DNA of 14,043 bases from Armatimonadota bacterium. Its GTDB lineage: Bacteria > Armatimonadota > UBA5829. Both the position numbers and the translations under genes were made by a program. Of this stretch, positions 6,147-13,774 are shown piece after piece. Where the stretch lies: positions 1 to 14,043 of the forward strand of contig JAEWSK010000057.1 of NCBI GenBank assembly GCA_023398345.1, written 5' to 3'. How positions within the stretch are numbered: position 1 is the first letter of the stretch; each line of letters begins with the position of its first letter. The notes under the pieces are model-generated. The model did no database searches. It saw only the letters and a list, made by a program, of their open reading frames with translations, and was not told where the DNA came from.

Positions 6147-8247
6147 TGCTTGCAGTCACCATTCCTTGTTCCAATGTAACGAGCCCTATCGACTCGATGT
6201 TTACGTCAGGCGCAATCTCGGCATATGACAACGCCGCAACCGATGGGAAACTTTGCTCGATCAGGTGGCGAATGTGCAGCCTGATTCTCGGTGAGCAAAG
6301 TGCGATAGGCTCATGCCCGCGTTGGGCGAGATGCTCGACCTGGTCGCGAATACCTCGTAGCAATTCCCGTACCCGGTTTGGATCGAGAATTAGTCGAATG
6401 CCCAATTCTGTCTGTCGGACATTGTCCACTATCATTTGCTCCACACTTGGATGGAAGCTAAATGCGGTCAATTTGCCGTCGCTACCGACGTATTTGCTGC
6501 ATATTGCAAGACTGAGGCGCTGGCGGACATATTCAGTAAGAATATCCGTATCCTTTGTAGATGGCGCATAGTCGGCAAGCGCTTCAAGTATAGTGACAAT
6601 GTCCTTAACCGGAACACGCTCACGCAATAGATTTTGAAGCACTTTCTGCACGCTTCCGATGCTGAGAATCTCTGGAATAAGCTCGCCGATAACTGCGGGC
6701 GCTTCTTGTTTCGCAGCATCGATTATTTGCTGCGTCTCCTGGCGGGTAAGCAGGTCTGCCGCATGCTTGCGCACGATCTCCGTCAGATGCGTGACCAGCA
6801 CAGTTGCCGCCTCGACCACCGTATAGCCCGCAACTTCTGCAAACATCTTCTGACCATCTGGAATCCATGTCGCAGGAAGGCCAAACGCAGGCTCGGTTGT
6901 GTCGATACCCGTGAGCTTATCTGTCGCACCGCCGGGATTCATTGCAAGATACTGTTCGGGGAAAACTTCCCCACGTGCGGTTTCTATTCCGCGGAGTTTG
7001 ACCACATATTCGTTTGCGCCGAGTTGAACATTATCTCGAACGCGAATTGCCGGAACCAATACTCCCATATCCATTGCGGCCTGCCGGCGAATGGCGGTGA
7101 TGCGGTCGAGAAGATCTCCGCCCTGCTTGGGATCAGCCAGAGGAATCAGGCCGTAACCAACTTCGAGCATCAGCGCATCCACGCCGAGCAAATCCGTCAT
7201 TAATTCCGGCGACTTGGGCGCTTCAGGCTGTTTGGATTTGGCATTGGCGGACTTTTCGGCATCTTTTTCAGACTGCGACATTAAATGTGAGGCAAGCCAC
7301 ACACCCATCGACGCGAAAAACAGCGGAATCTTAGGCATCCCAGGAACTAATACAAGGGCGCCCAGCACTACTGCGGTCACAGAAAGCGCCTTTGGCTTGG
7401 ATAAAACTTGGCTGACGAGTTCAAAGCCTAAACTTCTCTCTCCGCCGTTTTTTGTGACCATAATACCGGTCGCTGTCGATATGAGAAGCGCGGGAATCTG
7501 CGTAACGAGGCCTTCACCTATAGTCAGCAGCGTGTAGGTCTGCAGCGCGTCAGTGAGACTCATTCCTCTCTGCGCGACGCCGACAGCAAAACCGCCAATG
7601 ACGTTTACAATAATCATAATAATCGCGGCAATTGCGTCACCGCGCACGAATTTGCTAGCGCCGTCCATCGCCCCGTAAAAGTCAGCTTCGCGGGCGACAT
7701 CTTTGCGACGATGCTTTGCTTCAGCGTCATCTATAATACCGGCGCTGAGGTCAGCGTCTATAGCCATCTGCTTGCCCGGCATAGCGTCGAGCGTGAACCT
7801 CGCAGCAACCTCTGCTACTCTGCCCGCACCGTTTGTTATAACAACAAACTGTATGATTATGAGAATCGCAAACACAACGAGGCCGACGACGTAATTTCCG
7901 CCTACTACGACAGAGCCAAACGCGGATATGACCGCACCGGCGTTGGCATGCAAAAGTATGAGCCTTGTTGCCGAAACATTCATACCCAGCCGAAACAGAG
8001 TCGTCAAAAGCAGCATAGATGGAAACGAACTGAACTCCAAAGGCTGAGAAGTGTACATCGTAACGAGCAATATCGACAGCGCAAGCGCGATATTGCCGCA
8101 CAGCAATAAATCCAATACCCAGTGAGGCATCGGCAAGATCATCATTCCGACGATCATTACTGCCGCTCCAGCGACCATCACATCGCTATAGCGAGCCAAA
8201 AAGCCCGAAGCACCACTCATTTCTGGTTTAGCCGTAATAACACTCAT
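6136..8247 (-). CDS. flhA: Flagellar type III export gate protein FlhA
   Basis: 703 residues from the ATG at 8247, usual length for FlhA. An in-frame GTG at 8262 would add five residues; neither start has a recognisable Shine-Dalgarno sequence, and the ATG is preferred. The N-terminal half carries about eight transmembrane helices, starting near residue 24, with RLGMNVSATRLIL at 86-98 and the FHIPEP signature (MPGKQMAIDADLSAGIIDDA, 156-175; READFYGAMDGASKFVRGDA, 186-205) in the large cytoplasmic loop. Conserved TIGEGLVTQIPALL follows at 242-255. After a charged linker near 325-350 comes the cytoplasmic domain that binds chaperone-substrate complexes and forms the nonameric ring of the gate. 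FlhA couples export to the proton motive force. It lies after flhB with a 41-base gap and overlaps flhF. No odd features apart from the missing ribosome site. Confidence 0.97.
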   Translation of the reverse strand: MSVITAKPEMSGASGFLARYSDVMVAGAAVMIVGMMILPMPHWVLDLLLCGNIALALSILLVTMYTSQPLEFSSFPSMLLLTTLFRLGMNVSATRLILLHANAGAVISAFGSVVVGGNYVVGLVVFAILIIIQFVVITNGAGRVAEVAARFTLDAMPGKQMAIDADLSAGIIDDAEAKHRRKDVAREADFYGAMDGASKFVRGDAIAAIIMIIVNVIGGFAVGVAQRGMSLTDALQTYTLLTIGEGLVTQIPALLISTATGIMVTKNGGERSLGFELVSQVLSKPKALSVTAVVLGALVLVPGMPKIPLFFASMGVWLASHLMSQSEKDAEKSANAKSKQPEAPKSPELMTDLLGVDALMLEVGYGLIPLADPKQGGDLLDRITAIRRQAAMDMGVLVPAIRVRDNVQLGANEYVVKLRGIETARGEVFPEQYLAMNPGGATDKLTGIDTTEPAFGLPATWIPDGQKMFAEVAGYTVVEAATVLVTHLTEIVRKHAADLLTRQETQQIIDAAKQEAPAVIGELIPEILSIGSVQKVLQNLLRERVPVKDIVTILEALADYAPSTKDTDILTEYVRQRLSLAICSKYVGSDGKLTAFSFHPSVEQMIVDNVRQTELGIRLILDPNRVRELLRGIRDQVEHLAQRGHEPIALCSPRIRLHIRHLIEQSFPSVAALSYAEIAPDVNIESIGLVTLEQGMVTASNAN

Positions 8248-8288
8248 GTGGTTTTTGATCACAATCTTAAGAATTTGCGATTTTGATG

Positions 8289-9353
8289 CTATGCCACATG
8301 GAGCTTGTTGCTCAGCTTGTAGACATAAGCCAATATTTCGGCCACTGCCTGATAGAGATCGGCAGGAATTTCCTGACCGACTTCAGCTGACGCATACAGC
8401 GCCCTGGCAAGCTGGACATTTTCCACAATCGGAACGTCCGCATCTTTCGCGATGTCCTTGATCCTCTGCGCGATAAAGTCATGGCCTTTCGCGAGGACCA
8501 CAGGAGCACCATTGGTCTCGGCATCGTATTTCAGCGCCACTGCAAAGTGGGTCGGGTTGGTGATAACGACGTCTGCCTTGGGCACGTCCATCATCATCCG
8601 GTGCTTGGCCATCTCCCGCTGTTTGCCGCGAATCTTCGACTTTATCAGCGGGTCGCCCTCTGTTCGCTTGTAGTCGTCCTTGACTTCTTGTTTCGTCATT
8701 CGGAGCTGCTTTTCGAGCTGCATCCGTTGAAATATATAGTCAAGTCCGGCTATCACGATCAGAGCCATGGCCGCTCTCAGCAAAAGGCTCCAAGTAAGCT
8801 GCCCTATCACCGAAAACGTGGTGAGATAGTCCGCGCCCACAAGGCTTTGAATATCGGTATATCTGGTTCGCAAAAACGAATACACGATATAACCGACGAT
8901 CAACACCTTCGCGACCGCTTTAAGCAGCTCGACCGCGGATCGCATAGAAAACATTCTTGCGATGCCGGAGATCGGGTTCAGCCTTTCGGCCTTGAACACA
9001 AGCGCCTTACTGGAGAACACCAGCCCTACCTGTACGGCACTGCCTACCATCCCGACCAAAGCCACCCCGAGAACTAGAGGCGCTATGGCCGTGCCCATAT
9101 TTAGCAATAACCGTGCCAGGTCTGTCGATACGGTCGAAACCGTAAGATCGTGTGTGGGGAATTTTGTGAAGGAGTTTATTGCCACCTCTCGGACGCGATT
9201 GACAAGAGAGGGGCCGGAGAGTTTTATTAAAAGCAAAGAAGCAATTAGCACAAGCGCAGAGTTTAACTCGGCGCTGCGCGCAACTTGACCGTCCTGACGC
9301 GCCTCATGGCGCCTACGGGGAGTTGGGGCCTCGGTTTTGTCCTCAAGCGCCAT
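8289..9353 (-). CDS. flhB: Flagellar export gate and substrate-specificity switch protein FlhB
   Basis: A 354-residue protein with the FlhB/YscU architecture. The N-terminus is basic and hydrophilic (EDKTEAPTPRRRHEARQDGQ, 4-23). Four transmembrane helices lie at about 30-47, 85-112, 140-163 and 185-208. A connecting helix region (KQEVKDDYKRTEGDPLIKSK, 221-240) leads to a soluble domain with the autocleavage site NPTH at 266-269, cleaved between Asn and Pro in the family. Cleavage switches the export apparatus from rod/hook to filament substrates. The domain continues through VVLAKG and the VPIVENVQLARALY segment. The ATG at 9353 is three bases after the fliR stop, with GGGGGG seven bases upstream. 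All key residues are present, so the protein should be functional. Confidence 0.97.
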   Translation of the reverse strand: MALEDKTEAPTPRRRHEARQDGQVARSAELNSALVLIASLLLIKLSGPSLVNRVREVAINSFTKFPTHDLTVSTVSTDLARLLLNMGTAIAPLVLGVALVGMVGSAVQVGLVFSSKALVFKAERLNPISGIARMFSMRSAVELLKAVAKVLIVGYIVYSFLRTRYTDIQSLVGADYLTTFSVIGQLTWSLLLRAAMALIVIAGLDYIFQRMQLEKQLRMTKQEVKDDYKRTEGDPLIKSKIRGKQREMAKHRMMMDVPKADVVITNPTHFAVALKYDAETNGAPVVLAKGHDFIAQRIKDIAKDADVPIVENVQLARALYASAEVGQEIPADLYQAVAEILAYVYKLSNKLHVA

Positions 9354-9356
9354 CGC

Positions 9357-10133
9357 CTAGCCCCCCATATACTTAAGCAATCGAATCAAATCGTGCTCAA
9401 GCCCACCAAATAAACCCGTCATTACAGCAAATGTAATCGGCATAACTGCAAAAACCGCGAGCATGCCGACGGCCAGCTTTGCGGGAAGCCCGACCACAAA
9501 TACATTGAGCTGCGGGACGGTGCGGGCAAGAATCCCCAATGACACATCAGTGAGGAATATCGCCCCAACCACTGGAATGCCCATCTTAAGAGCCGCGACA
9601 AAAATAACTACGAACATTTGAACGATGCTATTGGCAGCCCCCGTGGACAGATTCATTGCACCTAGCGGCAAAACTGCGAAGCTGTCGGCAAGCCCTCTAA
9701 TCATCAAATGATGACCGTTTAGCGCAAGAAATAGCAGAGTGGCGGCAAAATTATAAAGCTGACCTATAACAGCGTTGTGCTCTTTGAGCATGGGATCGAC
9801 AACGTTTGCAAAACCAAAACCAATCTGCAAATCAATATATGCGCCCGCCATCTGTATCGCCGTAAACATCATCGATGCAAGAAATCCCATCACAAGCCCC
9901 ACGGCGGCTTCCTTGGCAACAACAAGCATCAAAAAGAAAAAGTCCAGCCCGGAAGCATCGTAGTGAGCCATCGGCACAAACACGAAAGCCAGCGCCAACG
10001 CAATCGCGACTCGCACATATGGACTCACGTTTGCATTGCCGAATATCGGGCCGACGCTAAATATTCCGCCCACTCGCACAAGCACGAGCAGAAACGTCAC
10101 TATTTGGGATATGCCAAAACCGAGAATGTCCAT
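9357..10133 (-). CDS. fliR: Flagellar export gate protein FliR
   Basis: A 258-residue, highly hydrophobic protein with about six transmembrane segments, normal for FliR. Typical landmarks are the N-terminal LVLVRVGGIFSVGPIFG (16-32), the central helix with EAAVGLVMGFLASMMF, GAYIDLQIGFGFANVVDPM, and a C-terminal region with MGIPVVGAIFLTDVSLGILA and PQLNVFVVGLPAKLAVGM. One FliR joins five FliP and four FliQ in the core of the export gate beneath the MS ring. The start at ATG 10133 follows fliQ after a 41-base gap and has no clear Shine-Dalgarno sequence; the homologous N-terminus begins there, so I keep it. The stop lies three bases before flhB. Confidence 0.96.
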   Translation of the reverse strand: MDILGFGISQIVTFLLVLVRVGGIFSVGPIFGNANVSPYVRVAIALALAFVFVPMAHYDASGLDFFFLMLVVAKEAAVGLVMGFLASMMFTAIQMAGAYIDLQIGFGFANVVDPMLKEHNAVIGQLYNFAATLLFLALNGHHLMIRGLADSFAVLPLGAMNLSTGAANSIVQMFVVIFVAALKMGIPVVGAIFLTDVSLGILARTVPQLNVFVVGLPAKLAVGMLAVFAVMPITFAVMTGLFGGLEHDLIRLLKYMGG

Positions 10134-10174
10134 AGTGGGAGTTACAAATTACAAACAGAAGATTTTAGCTCGCT

Positions 10175-10444
10175 TTACCTTGCCAGTGTAGGTATGCTTA
10201 GCAGCAGCTTAGTCGTAAAAGTCATCATACTGCGCAGCATCCACGGACCAAATAGCACCAGCGCGGCGGCGGCGGCAATAATTTTTGGGACAAATGAAAG
10301 CGACGCTTCTTGAATCTGAGTTGCAGCTTGAAATACGCTCACTACCAGACCAACGACCAGACCAAAGGCCAACACCGGAGCCGACAGCATCATAGTTACT
10401 GCAACTGTCCTCTGCGCAAGATCGAGCACACTGGAATCAGTCAT
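10175..10444 (-). CDS. fliQ: Flagellar export gate protein FliQ
   Basis: 89 residues, the standard FliQ size, with two transmembrane helices at about 15-38 and 50-78. The family pattern is visible: a short polar N-terminus (MTDSSVLDLAQRTV), a first helix ending in VGLVVSVFQAATQIQEASLS (28-47), then FVPKIIAAAAALVLFGPWML and a short tail. FliQ packs around FliP and FliR in the export gate. The ATG at 10444 has AGGGGTGT a few bases upstream and follows the fliP stop by ten bases. No anomalies. Confidence 0.96.
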   Translation of the reverse strand: MTDSSVLDLAQRTVAVTMMLSAPVLAFGLVVGLVVSVFQAATQIQEASLSFVPKIIAAAAALVLFGPWMLRSMMTFTTKLLLSIPTLAR

Positions 10445-10454
10445 GAATACACCC

Positions 10455-11228
10455 CTACATAAAACTCATCGCAAGCGAGCGCGCCAGCAAATGCCAACCG
10501 TCGACCAACACGAACAACAATATCTTAAACGGCAGGGAGATCAGCACCGGCGGGAGCATCATCATACCCATCGACATCAGCGTCACAGAAACAACCATAT
10601 CGATGACTAAAAACGGGATAAAAATCACGAACCCGATAGTAAAAGCCGTCTTTAGCTCACTTATCAAAAATGCCGGAATTAGAACGTGCATCGAAAGGTC
10701 GCGCTCGGTATGAGGTCGTGGCCCCTTCGAGAGCGATACAAACAAGCCAATGTCCTTTGGACGCGTCTGTTTAAGCATAAATGACTTCAGCGGCCCGGTA
10801 GCGTTCTCAGTAGCCTTGTCGAACGATATCTGATGCTTCACATAGGGCTGAAGCGCGGTATTATTGATCTGCTGAAGCACCGGCGACATCGTGAAAAATG
10901 TCAAAAACAACGCCAGACCGATAAGCACGGTGTTTGGCGGAACCTGGGCCGAACCCAATGCACTCCGAGTAAATGACAACACGATTATGATCCGCGTAAA
11001 TGACGTCAGCATTATCACAAGCGCAGGCGCAAGCGATAAGACAGTGAGTATGAGCAGTATCTGAATACTGCTCGACACCTGCTCCGGCCCCTTCGCCTGA
11101 CCAAGCCCGATCTCAATCTTAGGCATGGCCATAGACGACTGAGCATAGCAGCCGACGCCCAACATGAGCACAAAGCCGATTGCCAATACTGCCACAATAC
11201 CAACTTTGCACAAACGCGCGCTAATCAT
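10455..11228 (-). CDS. fliP: Flagellar export gate protein FliP
   Basis: A 257-residue protein. It has a cleavable signal peptide (about 1-29, ending GVGCYA), as many FliP proteins do, and four transmembrane helices. The first part has LTVLSLAPALVIMLTSFTRI (61-80) and IVLSFTRSALGSAQVPPNTV (82-101). A periplasmic loop runs from about 120 to 180. The C-terminal signature is PAFLISELKTAFTIGFVIF (185-203), then PFLVIDMVVSVTLMSMGMMM (205-224) and LPFKILLFVLVDGW (232-245). FliP forms the pentameric core of the gate. The ATG at 11228 overlaps the fliO stop by eight bases, consistent with translational coupling, and FliO is needed for FliP assembly in organisms studied. Confidence 0.97.
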   Translation of the reverse strand: MISARLCKVGIVAVLAIGFVLMLGVGCYAQSSMAMPKIEIGLGQAKGPEQVSSSIQILLILTVLSLAPALVIMLTSFTRIIIVLSFTRSALGSAQVPPNTVLIGLALFLTFFTMSPVLQQINNTALQPYVKHQISFDKATENATGPLKSFMLKQTRPKDIGLFVSLSKGPRPHTERDLSMHVLIPAFLISELKTAFTIGFVIFIPFLVIDMVVSVTLMSMGMMMLPPVLISLPFKILLFVLVDGWHLLARSLAMSFM

Positions 11229-11907
11229 CTCTATGATGCCTTCTCAATCTGCCCAACTGCATAATCTTTTCCTGCAAAAACGCGCTGGATCCTCGGATCG
11301 ACTGCGCTACACTGCCCGCCACGTCGCCGGCATCTCGTCCGCTACCCATAAAAGCCGAGAGATGCTGTCCGAACCCGGATTGAGTCGGCTCGATGGACTC
11401 GGACTCAATAGCATCGTCCGCGCCATCTTGATCTTGATTCAAAACGGTCAGCAAACTTATATTGCTCGGCGTTGAGGCTACGAGCAGTCTCTCTTTTCCT
11501 ACTTCAATCAGATGCAAAGAGCGATTCGTCCCCAGTGCGGCATTTTCGATAATTTTAATTCGCCTATGGCTGCCAACCGCTGTGTTTTTAATGCCGGTTA
11601 TTTTTTTGAGCGCATAGATCGTGGCATATGCCAGAGCTAAAACTACCGCCAGCTTGAAAATAAAACTCAGCACCGTCACAAACACCGGTTCATCTTTTTC
11701 CTTAATGCTGTCAGCCGTGGAATCGCCGTTTTCAGCAGGCAACTGATAACTTAGCGCCTCGGACAGCTTGGAAGCCGGATGCTTCTTGGTATCAGCCACT
11801 GCAATTCCTGATAGCAAGTTCAGTGCCAGGATGATCGCCAGCATGAACACGCCCCGTCGCAGTGTTGAATCCGTGATATTAAGCTTGATGTTATGCAGCT
11901 TGTGCAT
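11221..11907 (-). CDS. fliO: Flagellar protein FliO, FliP assembly factor
   Basis: 228 residues from the ATG at 11907, which has AGAGAGG just upstream and overlaps the fliN 3' end by 17 bases. In-frame ATG 11928 and TTG 11934 would add seven or nine residues but lack a ribosome site, so I prefer 11907. An N-terminal hydrophobic segment (about 20-37, followed by AVADT) may be a signal peptide. A transmembrane helix spans 77-99 (FVTVLSFIFKLAVVLALAYA). The conserved FliO cytoplasmic domain follows: RRIKIIENAALGTNRSLHLI (115-134), then VGKERLLVASTPSNISLL (136-153). The remaining tail (about 160-228) is acidic then basic and poorly conserved. FliO is a short, variable membrane protein that stabilises FliP during export-gate assembly. 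Position directly before fliP supports the call. Confidence 0.9.
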   Translation of the reverse strand: MHKLHNIKLNITDSTLRRGVFMLAIILALNLLSGIAVADTKKHPASKLSEALSYQLPAENGDSTADSIKEKDEPVFVTVLSFIFKLAVVLALAYATIYALKKITGIKNTAVGSHRRIKIIENAALGTNRSLHLIEVGKERLLVASTPSNISLLTVLNQDQDGADDAIESESIEPTQSGFGQHLSAFMGSGRDAGDVAGSVAQSIRGSSAFLQEKIMQLGRLRRHHRDD

Positions 11908-12382
11908 GAACCTCTCTGCCCTTCGCATTGACAATCTCGGTGATTCTTACGCCGAAGTTCTCATCGATCAAGACAACTTCGCCTTTGGCAATCGTCTTGT
12001 TGTTTACTACAACTTCGACCGCTTCGCCCGCGTGTTTATCCAGTTCGACAACCGAGCCCGGCCCAAGCGCAAGCACTTCGCGCACTTGCATTACCGACCG
12101 CCCCAGTTCCACCGACACCTGAACATTGACGTCCATTATTAAATCGACGCCGCTTTTGGGGGCCGTTTCGGACGCATAGCCAAGCTGGCCAAACTCTACC
12201 TGGCGCACGGTCGGTTCGGAGCTAAGTCTCACGCTCGTCTCGGTTAAAGAAACTTCTGAACCTTGAACCTGGCCTGCATTACCAGTCTGGCCCTGCATTT
12301 CATTTGAGGAATTGGCATCAGCATCAGTCTCCTCATTTATTAGCGCATCAATCTCTTGCTTTGTAAGAATTTCGTCCGACAT
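11891..12382 (-). CDS. fliN: Flagellar motor switch protein FliN with an N-terminal FliM/FliY-like peptide
   Basis: 163 residues from the ATG at 12382, chosen because GGAGG lies seven bases upstream; an in-frame TTG at 12403 is rejected. The C-terminal SpoA/FliN domain covers about 78-155 (LIMDVNVQVSVELGRSVMQV, 81-100; LALGPGSVVELDKHAGEAVE, 104-123; GEVVLIDENFGVRITEIV, 134-151). The N-terminus has ILTKQEIDALIN (5-16), closely matching the LSQxEIDALL peptide that binds phosphorylated CheY in FliM and FliY. A low-complexity linker (20-50) and a VRQVEFGQL segment (59-67), like the linker strand before the SpoA domain in FliY, join the two. No CheC/phosphatase domain is present, so this is not a full-length FliY. 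FliN forms the C-ring base and helps dock export cargo. FliM is not encoded between fliL and fliN, the usual place. Confidence 0.95.
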   Translation of the reverse strand: MSDEILTKQEIDALINEETDADANSSNEMQGQTGNAGQVQGSEVSLTETSVRLSSEPTVRQVEFGQLGYASETAPKSGVDLIMDVNVQVSVELGRSVMQVREVLALGPGSVVELDKHAGEAVEVVVNNKTIAKGEVVLIDENFGVRITEIVNAKGREVHAQAA

Positions 12383-12389
12383 TTTATAT

Positions 12390-12394
12390 CCTCC
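12390..12394 (-). promoter_or_regulatory. Ribosome binding site GGAGG deciding the fliN start
   Basis: On the minus strand GGAGG lies seven bases before ATG 12382. The alternative upstream TTG at 12403 would place this site inside the coding sequence, so ATG 12382 is preferred. Confidence 0.75.
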
Positions 12395-12404
12395 GATAGT
12401 CAAA

Positions 12405-12857
12405 TCACTGCATGGCGAATTCGTTGAAATATACGTTTGTAACTTTGGCCTCTTTCAAGCGCTTATTGCACGCGGCCATTATTTCGGTTTTCAAAGCATC
12501 TTTGCCGTTGGGTCGACTGAGCTCGTCAAGCTGTTTGCTGCTGATAGTGCTGATTATTGCATCACGCAGTGGGGCATTTGCTGAGGATTCTTCCCCACCT
12601 TCGCCGCCGGATGCTTCGATTTTGCCGCAGACTTCGAGCACTATATTGGCTTTTGCATAGCGCATCTCCGACGTATCGGCCAAGTTCACTATCATGTCGC
12701 CTATCGTAATCATAGTCGTAGGCCCCTTGGGCGTCTTGTCTTTGGTATGCTTGTCACCATTGAGTTTGAACACGGCAACTCCAGCGACTGAGCACATTAA
12801 TAGCAACAGCACAATCACTATCATAATCACGGCCTTGCCGTCATTTTTCAGAACCAT
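12405..12857 (-). CDS. fliL: Flagellar basal body-associated protein FliL
   Basis: 150 residues with one N-terminal transmembrane helix (about 9-30, VIMIVIVLLLLMCSVAGVAV), a short charged linker, and the periplasmic FliL domain. The latter includes TMITIGDMIVNLADTSEMRY (48-67), AKANIVLEV, a Gly/Glu-rich insert (GGEGGEESS), LRDAIISTISSKQLDEL and a terminal VTNVYFNEFAMQ that fits the family C-terminus (V-x-x-V-Y-F-x-x-F). FliL surrounds the stator units and helps their activity. The ATG overlaps the motB stop by one base (TAATG), and AAAGGAGGAG upstream is an excellent ribosome site. Linkage to motA-motB matches its role at the stator. Confidence 0.95.
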   Translation of the reverse strand: MVLKNDGKAVIMIVIVLLLLMCSVAGVAVFKLNGDKHTKDKTPKGPTTMITIGDMIVNLADTSEMRYAKANIVLEVCGKIEASGGEGGEESSANAPLRDAIISTISSKQLDELSRPNGKDALKTEIMAACNKRLKEAKVTNVYFNEFAMQ

Positions 12858-13774
12858 TAGTGGCTCCTCCTTTGGTAATCCAATCTTATATTTGGGACTT
12901 GATCGAACTGCCAGATCAGGTCATCGGCCGATCCCATCCACGGTTGATTTGAGCAATTTTGCTGGGTTGCAATGGAGCCGAAAGTGTCAGTGGCGAACTC
13001 AACATCTGTCTTTGCTTTCGGCATTGGATTTTCAACCGATGTAGCGATAGGTTCATTGCTGTCGGCAAGAATCACAATGTCCACACGTCGATTTTCGCGG
13101 CGATTGGCGTCGCATGTGTTCGGCAAGACCGGATGGGTTCCTGCAAAACCCGCCGCCGAAAACTGCGCGGCATTGAGTCCTTTGTATTCGACAAAATATC
13201 TAAGCACATTGGTTGCCCTAGCGGAGGAAAGCTCCCAATTGGTCGGGTATTTCCCGCCTCGGTTAGGAGCCAGATCGCATGTGTGTCCCTCGACGCGAAT
13301 GGCGTTCCCCACTTTGTCCAGCATTTCGGCGATTCTATCGAGCAGCGGATATGCGCGCTCATTAATTTTCGCGCTGCCAGGATTAAACATCAATTTGTCG
13401 CCGAGCATGCTCACAACTACTCCCCTGTTGTCCATTCCGATTTTGGCACTCTTTCGCAACTGAGCGTTTTTTTCGATATAGGCCATTAAGGGTTTTACGA
13501 TATCCCAAGTCGAAGCTGGTGAATTCTTCGATATAGGTGAATGCTTATCCGAGTAAGACCCGTTCGACATGAGAATCGCCTTACCCTGGCCGTTCACCCT
13601 GCCACCAAAGCCGCTTCTTATCGACACCGCCGCCGCGCGAAACTTACCGACATTGAGCACCGACATCGAATACATCATGATAAAAAACGCCATCAGCAGT
13701 GTGATCATGTCGGCGTAGGTAAGCAGCCAACGCTCTGCATTGTCATGTTCTGCGTGGCTTTTTGCCTTTCTCAT
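12857..13774 (-). CDS. motB: Flagellar motor stator protein MotB
   Basis: 305 residues. A single transmembrane helix near the N-terminus (about 18-40, LTYADMITLLMAFFIMMYSM) contains Asp22, the predicted ion-binding residue (Asp32 in Escherichia coli MotB). A plug/linker region is followed by an OmpA-like peptidoglycan-binding domain at about 118-236, with VVVSMLGDKLMFNPGSAKIN (119-138), IRVEGHTCDLAP (159-170), NWELSSARATNVLRYF (179-194) and NRRENRRVDIVIL (224-236). The domain anchors the stator to the cell wall. The C-terminal 70 residues beyond it (NEPIATSVENPMPKAKTDVE and onward) are an unconserved extension. The ATG at 13774 overlaps the motA stop by four bases (ATGA). The coupling ion cannot be settled from sequence by eye. 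Confidence 0.96.
   Translation of the reverse strand: MRKAKSHAEHDNAERWLLTYADMITLLMAFFIMMYSMSVLNVGKFRAAAVSIRSGFGGRVNGQGKAILMSNGSYSDKHSPISKNSPASTWDIVKPLMAYIEKNAQLRKSAKIGMDNRGVVVSMLGDKLMFNPGSAKINERAYPLLDRIAEMLDKVGNAIRVEGHTCDLAPNRGGKYPTNWELSSARATNVLRYFVEYKGLNAAQFSAAGFAGTHPVLPNTCDANRRENRRVDIVILADSNEPIATSVENPMPKAKTDVEFATDTFGSIATQQNCSNQPWMGSADDLIWQFDQVPNIRLDYQRRSH

Noticed and set aside
6685..6692. GCCGATAA on the plus strand, possible antisense sigma-28 promoter in flhA
   Set aside because: No TAAA element at the required distance and no gene follows on that strand; coding sequence of flhA explains it.
6634..7203. 189-codon plus-strand open frame opposite flhA
   Set aside because: It is fully antisense to conserved flhA coding sequence and its translation has no recognisable domain; a shadow of the real gene.
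8481..9077. 198-codon plus-strand open frame opposite flhB
   Set aside because: It overlaps the well-conserved FlhB coding region, is rich in His and Arg, and has no homologous pattern.
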